Assembly: GCF_014196595.1 (NCBI RefSeq)
Contig: NZ_JACIEA010000001.1
Location: forward strand, 870,845-934,844
DNA: 64,000 nt
Direction of reading: 5' to 3'
DNA from: Sphingorhabdus rigui
GTDB lineage: Bacteria; Pseudomonadota; Alphaproteobacteria; Sphingomonadales; Sphingomonadaceae
Positions within the stretch are counted from its first letter, which is position 1, and every line of letters starts with the position of its first letter. The translations under genes and the position numbers were made by a program. Below the pieces are notes generated by a model. That model saw only the letters and a program-made list of their open reading frames with translations. It was not told the DNA's origin and made no database searches. Below, piece after piece: positions 8,289 to 17,284 of this stretch.

Positions 8289-10688
8289 ATGGATCTGAAC
8301 CTGCCTTTATTGCCCTTGCGCGATATCGTTGTTTTCCCCGGTATGATTGTGCCCTTGTTTGTGGGGCGGGATAAGTCGGTCGTCGCGCTGGAAAAAGCGA
8401 TGGCGGCGAACAAGGAAATTTTCCTCGTCGCGCAGCTTGATCCTGCCGAGGACGATCCCGGCAAAGATGATTTGTACGATATCGGTGTAACCGCGACGAT
8501 TATGCAGTTGCTGAAGCTGCCTGACGGTACTGTGCGCGTTCTGGTTGAAGGCAAGCAGCGCGCGCAGCTGCGCGATTTGGTTGAGCAGGGCAGCGAATAT
8601 GTCGAAGCGGCGGTATCCCTCGTTGTCGAACAAAATGCAGAAGGTCCTGAAGCCACCGCCCTGATGCGTTCGGTCGCGGACCAGTTTGAAAATTATTCGA
8701 AGCTCAATAAGAAATTGCCCGCTGAAACCGCGGTGCAGCTTTCGGAGATCGAAACGCCGTCGGCGCTTGCGGACGCCGTCGCGGCCAATATCCAGTTAAA
8801 GGTGTCGGATAAGCAATCGCTTCTGGTTGAAGCGAACCCGCTTCGCCGCCTGGAAATGGCGTTTGCCTTCATGGAAGGCGAATTGGGCGTATTGCAGGTC
8901 GAAAAGAAAATCCGTGGCCGCGTGAAGCGCCAAATGGAAAAGACCCAGCGCGAATATTATCTGAATGAACAGATGAAGGCCATCCAGCGCGAGTTGGGCA
9001 ATGACGATGGCGAAGGCGGCGACGAAGTGGCCGAGCTTCAAAATAAGATCGACACGACGAAGCTGTCCAAAGAGGCAAAGGCGAAAGCCAATGCCGAATT
9101 GAAAAAGCTACGCGGCATGGCACCCATGTCGGCCGAGGCGACCGTCGTGCGCAATTATCTCGATACGCTTTTGGGCATACCATGGGGCAAAAAGTCCAAG
9201 CTGAAGCGCGATATTGCCAAGGCGCAGGAAGTTCTTGACGAGGACCATTTTGCCCTCGAAAAGGTCAAGGACCGCATTGTCGAATATCTTGCGGTACAGG
9301 CACGCACCAACAAGCTTAAAGGCCCAATTTTGTGCCTCGTCGGACCTCCCGGCGTTGGTAAGACGTCGCTTGGCAAATCGATTGCTAAGGCAACGGGACG
9401 TGAGTTTATCCGTCAGTCGCTTGGCGGCGTGCGCGATGAAGCGGAGATTCGTGGCCATCGCCGGACCTATATCGGTTCGATGCCCGGTAAGGTCGCGGCC
9501 AATTTGAAAAAAGCAGGAACGATGAACCCGCTGTTCTTGCTCGATGAAATCGACAAGCTTGGTCAGGATTTTCGTGGCGATCCGGCGTCTGCATTGCTTG
9601 AGGTTCTCGATCCAGAACAGAACAACAAGTTCAACGACCATTATCTGGAAATCGACTTGGACCTGTCCGACGTGATGTTCGTGACAACGGCTAACAGCCT
9701 TAATTTGCCACAGGCGCTTTTGGACCGCATGGAAATCATCCGGTTGGAAGGCTATACCGAAGACGAGAAGCTAGAGATTGCGAAGCGACATTTGCTCGAC
9801 AAGCAAATCGAAGCTCATGGGTTGAAGCCGGAAGAATTCTCGGTCAGCGACGATGCTCTGCGTGATCTGATCCGCTATTACACGCGCGAAGCCGGTGTGC
9901 GTACGCTTGAGCGCGAAATTGCAAAGCTGGCGCGTAAAGCGCTGCGCCGCATCTTGGAAGGCAAAGCCACCAGCATTGCCATCACACCCGATAATCTCGC
10001 AGATTTTTCGGGCGTCCGTAAATATCGCCACGATATGGGCGAGGAAGAAAACCAGATTGGCGCGGTTACGGGGCTTGCTTGGACGGAAGTTGGCGGCGAA
10101 CTGCTCACCATCGAAGCTGTGACTGTTCCGGGTAAGGGCCAGATCAAGACCACCGGTAAGCTGGGCGAAGTGATGGGCGAGTCCATTCAGGCCGCCTTGA
10201 GCTACGTTAAGGCGCGTGCACCGAGCTATGGCATTAAGCCAAGCCTGTTCGGGCGCAAGGATGTCCATATCCACCTTCCCGAGGGTGCTGTGCCTAAGGA
10301 CGGTCCATCGGCAGGTATCGGCATGGTGACATGTATCGTCTCGACCTTGACCGGCATTGCGGTGCATCGCGACGTTGCCATGACGGGTGAAGTTACCTTG
10401 CGCGGACGCGTGCTCCCAATTGGCGGACTGAAAGAGAAACTGCTCGCCGCGCTCCGGGGCGGCATCAAGACGGTGCTCATTCCGCAGGAGAACGAGAAGG
10501 ACCTCGCCGATATTCCAGGCAACATAAAAGAAGGTCTGGAAATCATTCCTGTCAGCCATGTCGATCAGGTGCTGGCGCGTGCGTTGGTGTCGCCTCTGGT
10601 GGCCGTAGAATGGACGGAAGCCGATGAACTTGCTGCGGCCTTGCCGCCTGCAGTTGGCGGCGAAAACGGGGCGTCGGTGACCCATTAA
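8289..10688 (+). CDS. lon: ATP-dependent endopeptidase La (Lon)
   Basis: A 799-residue LonA protease, full length. The N-domain starts with LPLLPLRDIVVFPGM; the AAA+ domain has Walker A GPPGVGKT at 352-359 and LLDEIDK as Walker B. The protease domain has the Ser-Lys dyad: Ser674 in KDGPSAG and Lys717 in GGLKEK. The start ATG 8289 has GGAG at 8280-8283, which decides it over an upstream in-frame codon. Lon degrades misfolded and regulatory proteins in the cytosol. It is followed by the HU gene, as in many proteobacteria. Confidence 0.97.
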   Translation: MDLNLPLLPLRDIVVFPGMIVPLFVGRDKSVVALEKAMAANKEIFLVAQLDPAEDDPGKDDLYDIGVTATIMQLLKLPDGTVRVLVEGKQRAQLRDLVEQGSEYVEAAVSLVVEQNAEGPEATALMRSVADQFENYSKLNKKLPAETAVQLSEIETPSALADAVAANIQLKVSDKQSLLVEANPLRRLEMAFAFMEGELGVLQVEKKIRGRVKRQMEKTQREYYLNEQMKAIQRELGNDDGEGGDEVAELQNKIDTTKLSKEAKAKANAELKKLRGMAPMSAEATVVRNYLDTLLGIPWGKKSKLKRDIAKAQEVLDEDHFALEKVKDRIVEYLAVQARTNKLKGPILCLVGPPGVGKTSLGKSIAKATGREFIRQSLGGVRDEAEIRGHRRTYIGSMPGKVAANLKKAGTMNPLFLLDEIDKLGQDFRGDPASALLEVLDPEQNNKFNDHYLEIDLDLSDVMFVTTANSLNLPQALLDRMEIIRLEGYTEDEKLEIAKRHLLDKQIEAHGLKPEEFSVSDDALRDLIRYYTREAGVRTLEREIAKLARKALRRILEGKATSIAITPDNLADFSGVRKYRHDMGEEENQIGAVTGLAWTEVGGELLTIEAVTVPGKGQIKTTGKLGEVMGESIQAALSYVKARAPSYGIKPSLFGRKDVHIHLPEGAVPKDGPSAGIGMVTCIVSTLTGIAVHRDVAMTGEVTLRGRVLPIGGLKEKLLAALRGGIKTVLIPQENEKDLADIPGNIKEGLEIIPVSHVDQVLARALVSPLVAVEWTEADELAAALPPAVGGENGASVTH

Positions 10689-10774
10689 GGGGTGATTTAT
10701 TGCTTTCGGTTGGTCGTTATCGTTGAAACTGGCAGTTTTTCACAGAAAATGACGGTTTTGGGCGGATTTTTCCT

Positions 10775-10801
10775 TTGACAGTGCACGCAATGTCATCATT
10801 A
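10775..10801 (+). promoter_or_regulatory. Candidate promoter of the HU gene
   Basis: A perfect -35 TTGACA is at 10775-10780; CATTAT at 10796-10801 is the best -10 candidate, with a short 15-base gap. The remaining 79 bases before the HU start would be the leader. The -10 is weak, so only the -35 is convincing. Confidence 0.4.
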
Positions 10802-10880
10802 TCGCGCGACCGGCTCACGCCGCGACTCAATTAATCAATGTTTTGAGTTTCATACAATTTTTGAGAGGGGGGTTCCCAAT

Positions 10881-11153
10881 ATGAACAAGCAAGATCTCGT
10901 CAATGCAGTTGCAGACGCAAGCGGCCTGACCAAGGCAGATGCTGGTAAAGCAGTAGAAGCGACCTTTGAAGCAATCACTGGCGCGCTGAAGAGCGGTGGC
11001 GAAGTACGTCTCGTTGGCTTCGGCACATTCGGCGTTGCAAAGCGTAAGGCTTCGACCGGCCGTAACCCACGCACTGGCGAACCAATGACCATCAAAGCAT
11101 CGACTCAGCCTAAGTTCAAGGCTGGCAAGGCGCTTAAGGATGCCGTCAACTAA
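10881..11153 (+). CDS. HU family DNA-binding protein
   Basis: A 90-residue histone-like protein, the exact family length. It has the N-terminal helix pair MNKQDLVNAVADASGLTKAD, VRLVGFGTFGVAKR for the beta saddle, and the DNA-binding arm with GRNPRTGEPMTI. The ATG is preceded by GAGAGGGGGG, a strong ribosome site, which fits high expression. It carries its own promoter region and a strong terminator, so it is probably monocistronic. Confidence 0.96.
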   Translation: MNKQDLVNAVADASGLTKADAGKAVEATFEAITGALKSGGEVRLVGFGTFGVAKRKASTGRNPRTGEPMTIKASTQPKFKAGKALKDAVN

Positions 11154-11178
11154 GACAGGCCAAATCTATTTGGGAAAA

Positions 11179-11209
11179 AGGGCGGGGCGAAAGCACCCGC
11201 CCTTTTTTT
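11179..11209 (+). terminator. Rho-independent terminator of the HU gene
   Basis: The 9-bp stem AAGGGCGGG / CCCGCCCTT with a short loop is followed at once by a run of T. It begins 26 bases after the HU stop. Confidence 0.93.
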
Positions 11210-11264
11210 ATACCCGACGCTAGCGGATATAGCCGTGGTGCAACATGGCAAATATAACGCACAC

Positions 11265-11291
11265 GCAAAAACGCCGCCATGACGGCGGCGT
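11265..11291 (-). terminator. Terminator of the small membrane-protein gene
   Basis: On the minus strand a GC-rich hairpin (CGCCGCC / GGCGGCG, loop of 5) is followed by TTTTTG. It lies 46 bases past the stop of the minus-strand gene at 11337. Confidence 0.75.
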
Positions 11292-11336
11292 GATGATGCA
11301 GCCGATATGCTCGGCCCGTTTGTGCAATAAACCTTA

Positions 11337-11576
11337 TTAAGCGGCGAGGCGCATTTCGCCCATGGAGCGGCCAGCGACCGGGAATGCGATAATCGTTGCA
11401 GGGGTGCGACGACGCATGTCGCCACATATGATGCGCCGTTCGCGGGCAACTTCGCCTGCAAATTCCATTGCAACGACTTCACGTATCCGCGGCATTGCGT
11501 TGCGCACTGTTAAAAATATTGTGCCGGCTGACAAGCCAAGCGCGGTCACAAAAAGAAGGGAAGCTACGATAGTCAT
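11337..11576 (-). CDS. Small membrane-anchored protein of unknown function
   Basis: A 79-residue protein. Residues 4-24 form one hydrophobic segment (VASLLFVTALGLSAGTIFL); the rest is charged and Arg-rich (RERRIICGDMRRR) and probably cytoplasmic. AAAGGA lies 8 bases before ATG 11576, and a clear terminator follows, so this looks like a real single gene. It resembles short hypothetical proteins of sphingomonads. I know no function for it. Confidence 0.65.
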   Translation of the reverse strand: MTIVASLLFVTALGLSAGTIFLTVRNAMPRIREVVAMEFAGEVARERRIICGDMRRRTPATIIAFPVAGRSMGEMRLAA

Positions 11577-11754
11577 GGCACTGGTCCTTTCTGTCCCCCG
11601 CCAAATTATTTAGCGGGCTTTGCTGGCCCGGCATGGGCAGCGTTTGAGCCCTTGTTCGCTATTTGTTCTTACTTGTCAAGCATGTTCTCACCGACGAAAT
11701 GAAGTGGAGTATTTCGGGGATTATCTGTGGAAAACTTCCGTAATCAGGACAGGT

Positions 11755-12165
11755 TCAACGCCCTTCGCTTTTTCCGCGCCTTTCAGCGAACCATGCCTGT
11801 AACCCTTGTCGCGAGCAGCCGGTAAATCCATTTGATCCGTTTACCGAGCAGCTGTTGGGAAGAACTGCGCGGGCATAGCCATCGAGGCTCTCGACGGCGG
11901 ACGTCCAGCTCCCGCCGCGAACCGGTGCGCCTTCGGCTTTACGCAGCGATTCGGGAACGCGGTATCGTTCGCTTTCGGGTTGGGCAGCGCACACGACAAT
12001 TTCATCGCCTGCCGCCTTGGGGCATTTGTCTTCGCCGAAAGTGACGAGAAACGAAATGCGTTCGGGAGGAGCGGATACCAGTGCCTCACCCAACGGATTG
12101 CCTTCGGCCTGCAAAGGACTGCACAGCAGGGCAATGGGCAATAACAACGTAATGCACTTTAACAT
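11755..12165 (-). CDS. Secreted protein of unknown function
   Basis: A 136-residue protein with a typical Sec signal peptide (MLKCITLLLPIALLCSPLQA, cut probably after Ala20). The mature part has four cysteines (near 48, 59, 105 and 117), enough for two disulfides in the periplasm, and a motif DEIVVCA-PESERYRVPE that I associate with a hypothetical family of sphingomonads. No catalytic motif is visible. It is transcribed away from rpsB. Confidence 0.72.
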   Translation of the reverse strand: MLKCITLLLPIALLCSPLQAEGNPLGEALVSAPPERISFLVTFGEDKCPKAAGDEIVVCAAQPESERYRVPESLRKAEGAPVRGGSWTSAVESLDGYARAVLPNSCSVNGSNGFTGCSRQGLQAWFAERRGKSEGR

Positions 12166-12269
12166 ATATGGCCTTTATGCCGTTCCAGTGTGTGGGCTAA
12201 GCTGCGTCGGCTGAACGCTTTGTTAATAGCAAGGGCGCCCAATATTTGGCCAGCTGTACGCGTTTGTTC

Positions 12270-12296
12270 TTGACGAATCCCCACCGCGACTATAAC
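12270..12296 (+). promoter_or_regulatory. Candidate promoter of the rpsB operon
   Basis: TTGACG (12270-12275) and TATAAC (12291-12296) lie about 108 bases before rpsB. The 15-base spacing is shorter than ideal. Confidence 0.4.
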
Positions 12297-12403
12297 GGCG
12301 CGCTCATTCCACATGGGAAACGCACATACCGGTGCTGATCTTTGTCTTTTAGGCAACAGTGACGTTCTAGTTTCCCAGAGGCTCAACCGGAAGGAGAAGT
12401 ACC

Positions 12404-13213
12404 ATGGCGGCACCTGTCGTAACCATGCAGCAATTGCTTGAAGCTGGGGCCCATTTTGGCCACCAAACACACCGTTGGAACCCGCGTATGAAGCCGTATA
12501 TCTTCGGCGCGCGCAACGGCATCCACATTCTCGATCTCTCGCAGTCCGTGCCTTTGTTCGCACGTGCGCTTGATTTTGTTGCCCAGAGCGTTTCGTCGGG
12601 CGGCAAGGTTCTGTTCGTTGGCACAAAGCGCCAGGCACAGGGCCCAATCGCGGACGCAGCCCGCGCATCGGGTCAGCATTTCGTCAACCACCGCTGGTTG
12701 GGCGGCATGCTCACCAACTGGAAGACCATTTCGAACTCGATCAAGAAGCTCAAGACGCTTGAAGAGCAGCTTTCGGGCGACACGCACGGTTTCACGAAGA
12801 AGGAAATTCTTCAGATGACCCGCGAGCGCGACAAGCTTGAAATGAGCCTTGGCGGTATCCGCGATATGGGCGGCATTCCTGACGTGATGTTCGTCATCGA
12901 CGCCAACAAGGAAGAACTCGCCATCAAGGAAGCCAATGTTCTTGGCATTCCTGTCATCGCGATCCTCGATTCGAACGTATCGCCAGACGGTATCGCGTTC
13001 CCGGTTCCTGCAAATGATGACGCAGCGCGCGCCATTCGTTTGTACTGCGACGCCGTTGCCACTGCGGCGACCAAGGGCAACGTAAATGCTAAGGTTGCCA
13101 AGGGCGTTGACCTTGGTGCCGAAGTTGAACCAGCTGCTGAACCTGCATTGGCCGAAGAAGCTGCACCTGTAGCCGAAGTCGCTGCAGAAGAAGCACCGGC
13201 TGCCGACGCGTAA
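12404..13213 (+). CDS. rpsB: 30S ribosomal protein S2
   Basis: A 269-residue S2 protein. It opens with [22 protein letters not shown] and has the rRNA-contact segments [11 protein letters not shown] and [11 protein letters not shown]. The last 35 residues or so form an Ala/Glu-rich acidic tail, an extension seen in many alphaproteobacterial S2 proteins. GGAAGGAG lies ahead of ATG 12404. It leads the conserved rpsB-tsf-pyrH-frr array. Confidence 0.98.
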   Translation: MAAPVVTMQQLLEAGAHFGHQTHRWNPRMKPYIFGARNGIHILDLSQSVPLFARALDFVAQSVSSGGKVLFVGTKRQAQGPIADAARASGQHFVNHRWLGGMLTNWKTISNSIKKLKTLEEQLSGDTHGFTKKEILQMTRERDKLEMSLGGIRDMGGIPDVMFVIDANKEELAIKEANVLGIPVIAILDSNVSPDGIAFPVPANDDAARAIRLYCDAVATAATKGNVNAKVAKGVDLGAEVEPAAEPALAEEAAPVAEVAAEEAPAADA

Positions 13214-13223
13214 ATAAACCTTA

Positions 13224-13312
13224 TGACCCCCCGACTTGTTCGGGGGGCATGACCCGAAATATCGGTGTACACATCGTTTTCGGATCATATTTTCCCGCTT
13301 TCACGGGAATGA
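13224..13312. repeat. Two palindromic repeat units between rpsB and tsf
   Basis: Unit 1 is CCCCCCGA-CTTGT-TCGGGGGG (about 13227-13247). Unit 2 is TTCCCGC-TT-TCACGGGAA (about 13291-13310), followed by TGACAA. Neither has a T-run, so they are not classic terminators. Similar units occur in other gene gaps of this window. Confidence 0.7.
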
Positions 13313-13361
13313 CAAAATTGGCGGCTATGGCTGCCGCCGCATTCATTCGAAAGGACAAAAT

Positions 13362-14288
13362 ATGTCTGCAATTACAGCTTCAGCCGTCAAGGAACTGCGT
13401 GAGCTTTCCGGCGCCGGCATGATGGACGCCAAAAAGGCGCTTGAAGAAACCAATGGCGATATCGAAGCCGCGGTAGATTTGCTGCGTGCCAAGGGCCTTG
13501 CAACTGCTGCCAAGAAATCGAGCCGTACGGCTGCAGAAGGTCTTGTCGGCGTTGCCGTTGAAGGTACCAAGGGTACCGCCATCGAAGTCAACAGCCAGAC
13601 GGACTTCGTTGCGAAGAACGAACAGTTCCAAGAATTCGTTGCTGCCGTCAGCAATGTTGCCTTGAGCCTGAGCGCAAATGACGCTGAAGCGGTTTTGGCT
13701 GCGCCTTATGGCGATGGCGAAACCGTTCAGGACCGTTTGACCAACAACATCGCAACCATCGGTGAAAACCAGGTTATCCGCCGCGTTAAGTCGCTTTCGG
13801 TCAGCAATGGTCGCGTCGTGTCTTACGTGCACAACGCTGCTGCGCCTGGCATGGGTGGTATCGGCGTTCTCGTGGCGCTCGAAAGCGAAGCAGACGCTGC
13901 AGCGCTGGATGGCCTCGGCAAGCAACTGGCGATGCACATTGCTGCTGCATTCCCGCTTTCGCTCGACGAAACCGGTTTGGACGCAGAAACACTTGAGCGC
14001 GAGCGTGGCATTGCCCGTGAGAAGGCTTCGGAAAGCGGCAAGCCTGCCGATATCGTCGAAAAGATGGTTGAAGGCGCTGTTAAGAAGTTCGCAAAGGAAA
14101 ATGCTTTGTTGAGCCAGCCATTTGTTATGGACGGCAAGACACCGATTTCCGACGTTGTTGCCGCCGCTGGTAAAGAAGCCGGCAAGCCAATCGTGTTGAA
14201 GGACTATGTCCGCTTCCAGCTTGGTGAAGGCATCGAAAAGGAAGTGTCTGACTTTGCAGCTGAAGTGGCTGCTGCGGTCGGCGCATAA
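13362..14288 (+). CDS. tsf: Elongation factor Ts
   Basis: A 308-residue nucleotide-exchange factor for EF-Tu. The N-terminal UBA-like helix has [20 protein letters not shown], and the core has the [10 protein letters not shown] motif. ATG 13362 follows AAAGGA; the open frame reaches further left through the palindromic repeats but that part is not protein-like. The normal bacterial length and the position after rpsB leave little doubt. Confidence 0.97.
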   Translation: MSAITASAVKELRELSGAGMMDAKKALEETNGDIEAAVDLLRAKGLATAAKKSSRTAAEGLVGVAVEGTKGTAIEVNSQTDFVAKNEQFQEFVAAVSNVALSLSANDAEAVLAAPYGDGETVQDRLTNNIATIGENQVIRRVKSLSVSNGRVVSYVHNAAAPGMGGIGVLVALESEADAAALDGLGKQLAMHIAAAFPLSLDETGLDAETLERERGIAREKASESGKPADIVEKMVEGAVKKFAKENALLSQPFVMDGKTPISDVVAAAGKEAGKPIVLKDYVRFQLGEGIEKEVSDFAAEVAAAVGA

Positions 14289-14301
14289 ATATTCTGGGCT
14301 T

Positions 14302-14319
14302 CCCCGTCAGATGACGGGG
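14302..14319. repeat. Palindromic repeat between tsf and pyrH
   Basis: CCCCGTC-AGAT-GACGGGG forms a 7-bp stem with a 4-base loop, 13 bases after the tsf stop. There is no T-run. It could be an attenuator or an mRNA-stabilising hairpin. Confidence 0.65.
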
Positions 14320-14390
14320 ATAAAGCCTTGGCGATGTGGCGCGCGGCTCCTATAGCTGGGCGCCATTATTGTATCGGGACGAGGGACATT

Positions 14391-15116
14391 ATGAGCGCGC
14401 ACGGCTATCGTCGTATATTGCTTAAGCTTTCGGGCGAAGTGCTGATGGGGGATCAGGCCTATGGCATTGACCCAGATACCGTCGCGCGCGTGGCCGAAGA
14501 AGTGAAGGCTGCCCAGGATACCGGGCTGCAACTGTGCCTCGTTATCGGTGGTGGCAACATCTTCCGCGGAATGGCTGGTGCTGCCAAGGGCATGGACCGC
14601 GCACAAGCGGACTATATGGGCATGCTGGCGACGGTCATGAATGCTTTGGCCATGCAGAATGCGCTCGAACAGCTTGGTGTTCCCACACGGGTTCAGTCTG
14701 CCATCGAAATGGACAAGGTGTGCGAGCCTGTCATTCGCCGCCGCGCAGAACGTCATCTTGAAAAAGGCCGGATCGTGATCTTCGCCGCCGGCGTTGGTGC
14801 GCCATTCTTCACGACCGATAGCGGCGCTGCGCTGCGTGCTGCTGAAATGCAGTGCGATGCTTTGTTCAAAGGGACTTCGGTCGATGGTGTCTATGATGCC
14901 GATCCGAAGAAGGTCGCGACAGCAACCCGTTATGAAACATTGAGTTACGACCGGGTCTTGGCAGATAATCTGAAGGTTATGGACGCGAGCGCCGTGTCAC
15001 TTTGCCGTGACAACAACATTCCAATCGTGGTGTTCTCCATCCGCGAACAGGGCAATATTTTGAAAGTGCTGGACGGAAGCGGCACTTCTACTGTGGTAAC
15101 AAGCGAAGGAAATTGA
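14391..15116 (+). CDS. pyrH: UMP kinase
   Basis: A 241-residue amino-acid-kinase-fold enzyme that phosphorylates UMP to UDP. It starts with [14 protein letters not shown], has [10 protein letters not shown] for phosphate binding, [14 protein letters not shown] for the UMP site, and [10 protein letters not shown] and [10 protein letters not shown] further on. ATG 14391 matches the family N-terminus; an upstream extension in the same frame is not conserved. It stands between tsf and frr as usual. Confidence 0.97.
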   Translation: MSAHGYRRILLKLSGEVLMGDQAYGIDPDTVARVAEEVKAAQDTGLQLCLVIGGGNIFRGMAGAAKGMDRAQADYMGMLATVMNALAMQNALEQLGVPTRVQSAIEMDKVCEPVIRRRAERHLEKGRIVIFAAGVGAPFFTTDSGAALRAAEMQCDALFKGTSVDGVYDADPKKVATATRYETLSYDRVLADNLKVMDASAVSLCRDNNIPIVVFSIREQGNILKVLDGSGTSTVVTSEGN

Positions 15117-15119
15117 ATC

Positions 15120-15677
15120 ATGCCGCAATATGACAAGACTGATGTCGAGCGCCGCATGAAAGGCGCTGTTGATTCTTTTAAGAGCGACCTTTCCGGTTTG
15201 CGCACGGGCCGTGCGAACGTAACCTTGCTCGACCCCGTGGTGGTCGAAGTATATGGCGCACACATGCCATTGAGCCAGGTTGCAACGGTCAGCGCGCCTG
15301 AGCCGCGGCTGTTGTCGGTACAGGTCTGGGACCGTTCAAACGTGACCCCGGTTGAAAAGGCTATTCGTTCGGCGGGCCTTGGCCTGAATCCGATTACGGA
15401 TGGCCAGACATTGCGTTTGCCTATTCCCGATTTGACCGAAGAGCGCCGCAAAGAGCTGGCTAAGCTTGCAGGTCAATATGCGGAGAAGGCGAAAATTGCG
15501 ATCCGCAACGTGCGCCGCGATGCCAATGACGGGCTGAAGACCGACGAGAATAAGAAGGAAATCAGCGAAGACGATCGCAAACGGCTAGAGACGGAAGTTC
15601 AAAAGATGACCGACGAGATGATCAAGGCCGTTGATGATGCCGCTGCGCACAAGGAAAAGGAAATCCTTAGCCAGTGA
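15120..15677 (+). CDS. frr: Ribosome recycling factor
   Basis: A 185-residue factor, the standard length. Family motifs are [28 protein letters not shown] and [17 protein letters not shown]. With EF-G it splits post-termination ribosomes. It begins 3 bases after the pyrH stop. Confidence 0.97.
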   Translation: MPQYDKTDVERRMKGAVDSFKSDLSGLRTGRANVTLLDPVVVEVYGAHMPLSQVATVSAPEPRLLSVQVWDRSNVTPVEKAIRSAGLGLNPITDGQTLRLPIPDLTEERRKELAKLAGQYAEKAKIAIRNVRRDANDGLKTDENKKEISEDDRKRLETEVQKMTDEMIKAVDDAAAHKEKEILSQ

Positions 15678-15710
15678 TATTGGCGCAAGTCCCTCTAAAG
15701 ACATTGTGCC

Positions 15711-15800
15711 ATTCCCGCGAAAGCGGGAATTCATGGCCAAAGTTGTCAGTGAACGCTGATGACTTAGACCATGGCCCCGTGATCAAGTCGGGGATGACAA
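15711..15800. repeat. Composite palindromic repeats between frr and uppS
   Basis: ATTCCCGC-GAAA-GCGGGAAT (15711-15730) is a perfect 8-bp stem. About 40 bases later CCCCGTGATCAAGTCGGGG is a second imperfect palindrome followed by ATGACAATG. Both resemble the units in the rpsB-tsf gap. Confidence 0.7.
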
Positions 15801-15828
15801 TGTTTTGCGGGGCGGCAGGTCAATCATA

Positions 15829-16548
15829 ATGCTGACCAACGGTTCCCAAACTGAGCGCATTGAGGCAGGCACCGGAAAAATGCCGCGGCATGTTGCTATC
15901 ATTATGGATGGCAACGGGCGCTGGGCGAAAAAGCGCATGTTGCCGCGGGCGATGGGGCACAAAAGGGGTGTTGAGACCGTTCGCAAAATCGTGCGGGCAG
16001 CGGGCGAGTTGGGTTTGGAAACACTTACCCTCTATGCGTTTTCGAGCGAGAACTGGAAACGTCCGGAAGATGAAATCAACGACCTGATGGGGTTGATGCG
16101 CGAATTCATCAAATCGGATCTCGATGAATTTGCTGCCAATGATGTTCGTTTAAAGATAATAGGAAATTACAAAGCATTAGCGCCCGATATTGTGGAAATG
16201 CTTGAAGAATCGATTGCGAGAACGTCACAGAACACGCGCACGACGCTGGCCGTTGCGTTGAATTATGGTGCGCAGGATGAGCTTGTGCGCGCGGCCCGTT
16301 CCGCTGCTGCGCAGGGTGAGATTACCGTAGAATCTATCGAAGCCAATTTGGACACCGCAGGTCTGCCGCCGTTAGACCTTTTGATCCGGACGTCGGGCGA
16401 ACAGCGGTTGTCTAATTTCATGCTGTGGCAAGCAGCCTATGCGGAGTTCTGGTTTACAGACACGCTGTGGCCCGATTTCAGCAAGGATGAACTCGCACAA
16501 GCTTTGACCGAGTTTTCGACGCGAGAGCGACGTTATGGTGGCCGATGA
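15829..16548 (+). CDS. uppS: Isoprenyl transferase (undecaprenyl diphosphate synthase)
   Basis: A 239-residue cis-prenyltransferase that makes the C55 carrier lipid for peptidoglycan and polysaccharides. Motifs are [16 protein letters not shown] with the catalytic Asp, [11 protein letters not shown], the FSSENWKRP loop, [14 protein letters not shown] and the final Trp-rich [18 protein letters not shown] 15829 is chosen over an upstream in-frame start that lies in repeat DNA. It overlaps cdsA at ATGA. Confidence 0.95.
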   Translation: MLTNGSQTERIEAGTGKMPRHVAIIMDGNGRWAKKRMLPRAMGHKRGVETVRKIVRAAGELGLETLTLYAFSSENWKRPEDEINDLMGLMREFIKSDLDEFAANDVRLKIIGNYKALAPDIVEMLEESIARTSQNTRTTLAVALNYGAQDELVRAARSAAAQGEITVESIEANLDTAGLPPLDLLIRTSGEQRLSNFMLWQAAYAEFWFTDTLWPDFSKDELAQALTEFSTRERRYGGR

Positions 16549-17282
16549 CCGATAAGATCGTTCCGTTGCTGAAGCCGCGTTCCGACTTAGGCGTGCGGAC
16601 ATTGTCAAGCGTTGCCATGATGTCAGTGGCCATCGGCGCGATCTGGCTGGGTGGCTATGCGTTTATGGCGCTGATCCTTTTGGTCGGGTTGGGCGTGTAC
16701 TGGGAATTTGCAAAGCTCGCGCTTGCGTTTGCCCGCAATATGTCCGCGCGTATCATCTGGCTTGTTGGCGGGCTTTTGTACGTTGGGCTCGCTTGCTTCA
16801 CGTTGCTGCTGTTTAGCGCGCCGTTTTTTGGAATGACGCCCACAATCATGCTCATCGCCGGTGTCATCGGAACTGATGTCGGCGCATATTTCGCGGGGCG
16901 GACATTCGGCGGGCCAAGAATTGCGCCGCGCATTAGCCCGTCGAAAACATGGTCTGGTTTGCTGGGTGGAATGGTTGGCGCTGGCTTGATGATGATCGCT
17001 ATTCAGGCCGCGATTTACGCATTCAGGGGCGGCAACGCGGGCGATGGCGATGTTTATCTGACTTATGGTTGGCAGCGCCTTGCATTGACCGGCGCTGCAC
17101 TTGCCATTGTTGCCCAAATAGGTGATTTTTTCGAAAGCTGGATGAAACGACGGGCAGGGGTAAAGGACTCCGGAGGGCTTATCCCGGGTCATGGTGGCTT
17201 GTTTGATCGTACCGACGGTTTGATTGCCGTCGCATTTGTCGCTGGACTGATCACCATATCGCAAAGCGTAATGGGCAGTTAG
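16545..17282 (+). CDS. cdsA: Phosphatidate cytidylyltransferase
   Basis: A 245-residue integral membrane protein with about six hydrophobic segments. It carries the family signature near the C-terminus, [20 protein letters not shown]. It converts phosphatidate and CTP to CDP-diacylglycerol for phospholipid synthesis. Start and stop overlap or nearly touch uppS and dxr, so the three are probably translated from one mRNA. Confidence 0.94.
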   Translation: MTDKIVPLLKPRSDLGVRTLSSVAMMSVAIGAIWLGGYAFMALILLVGLGVYWEFAKLALAFARNMSARIIWLVGGLLYVGLACFTLLLFSAPFFGMTPTIMLIAGVIGTDVGAYFAGRTFGGPRIAPRISPSKTWSGLLGGMVGAGLMMIAIQAAIYAFRGGNAGDGDVYLTYGWQRLALTGAALAIVAQIGDFFESWMKRRAGVKDSGGLIPGHGGLFDRTDGLIAVAFVAGLITISQSVMGS

Positions 17283-17284
17283 CG

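Noticed and set aside
9771-10685. A 304-codon minus-strand frame inside lon
   Set aside because: It mirrors the Lon protease domain, which has an intact Ser-Lys dyad. The minus-strand product has no recognisable fold.
13236-13361. A longer N-terminus of EF-Ts from an upstream in-frame start
   Set aside because: This stretch is made of the palindromic repeat DNA, and ATG 13362 has a good ribosome site.
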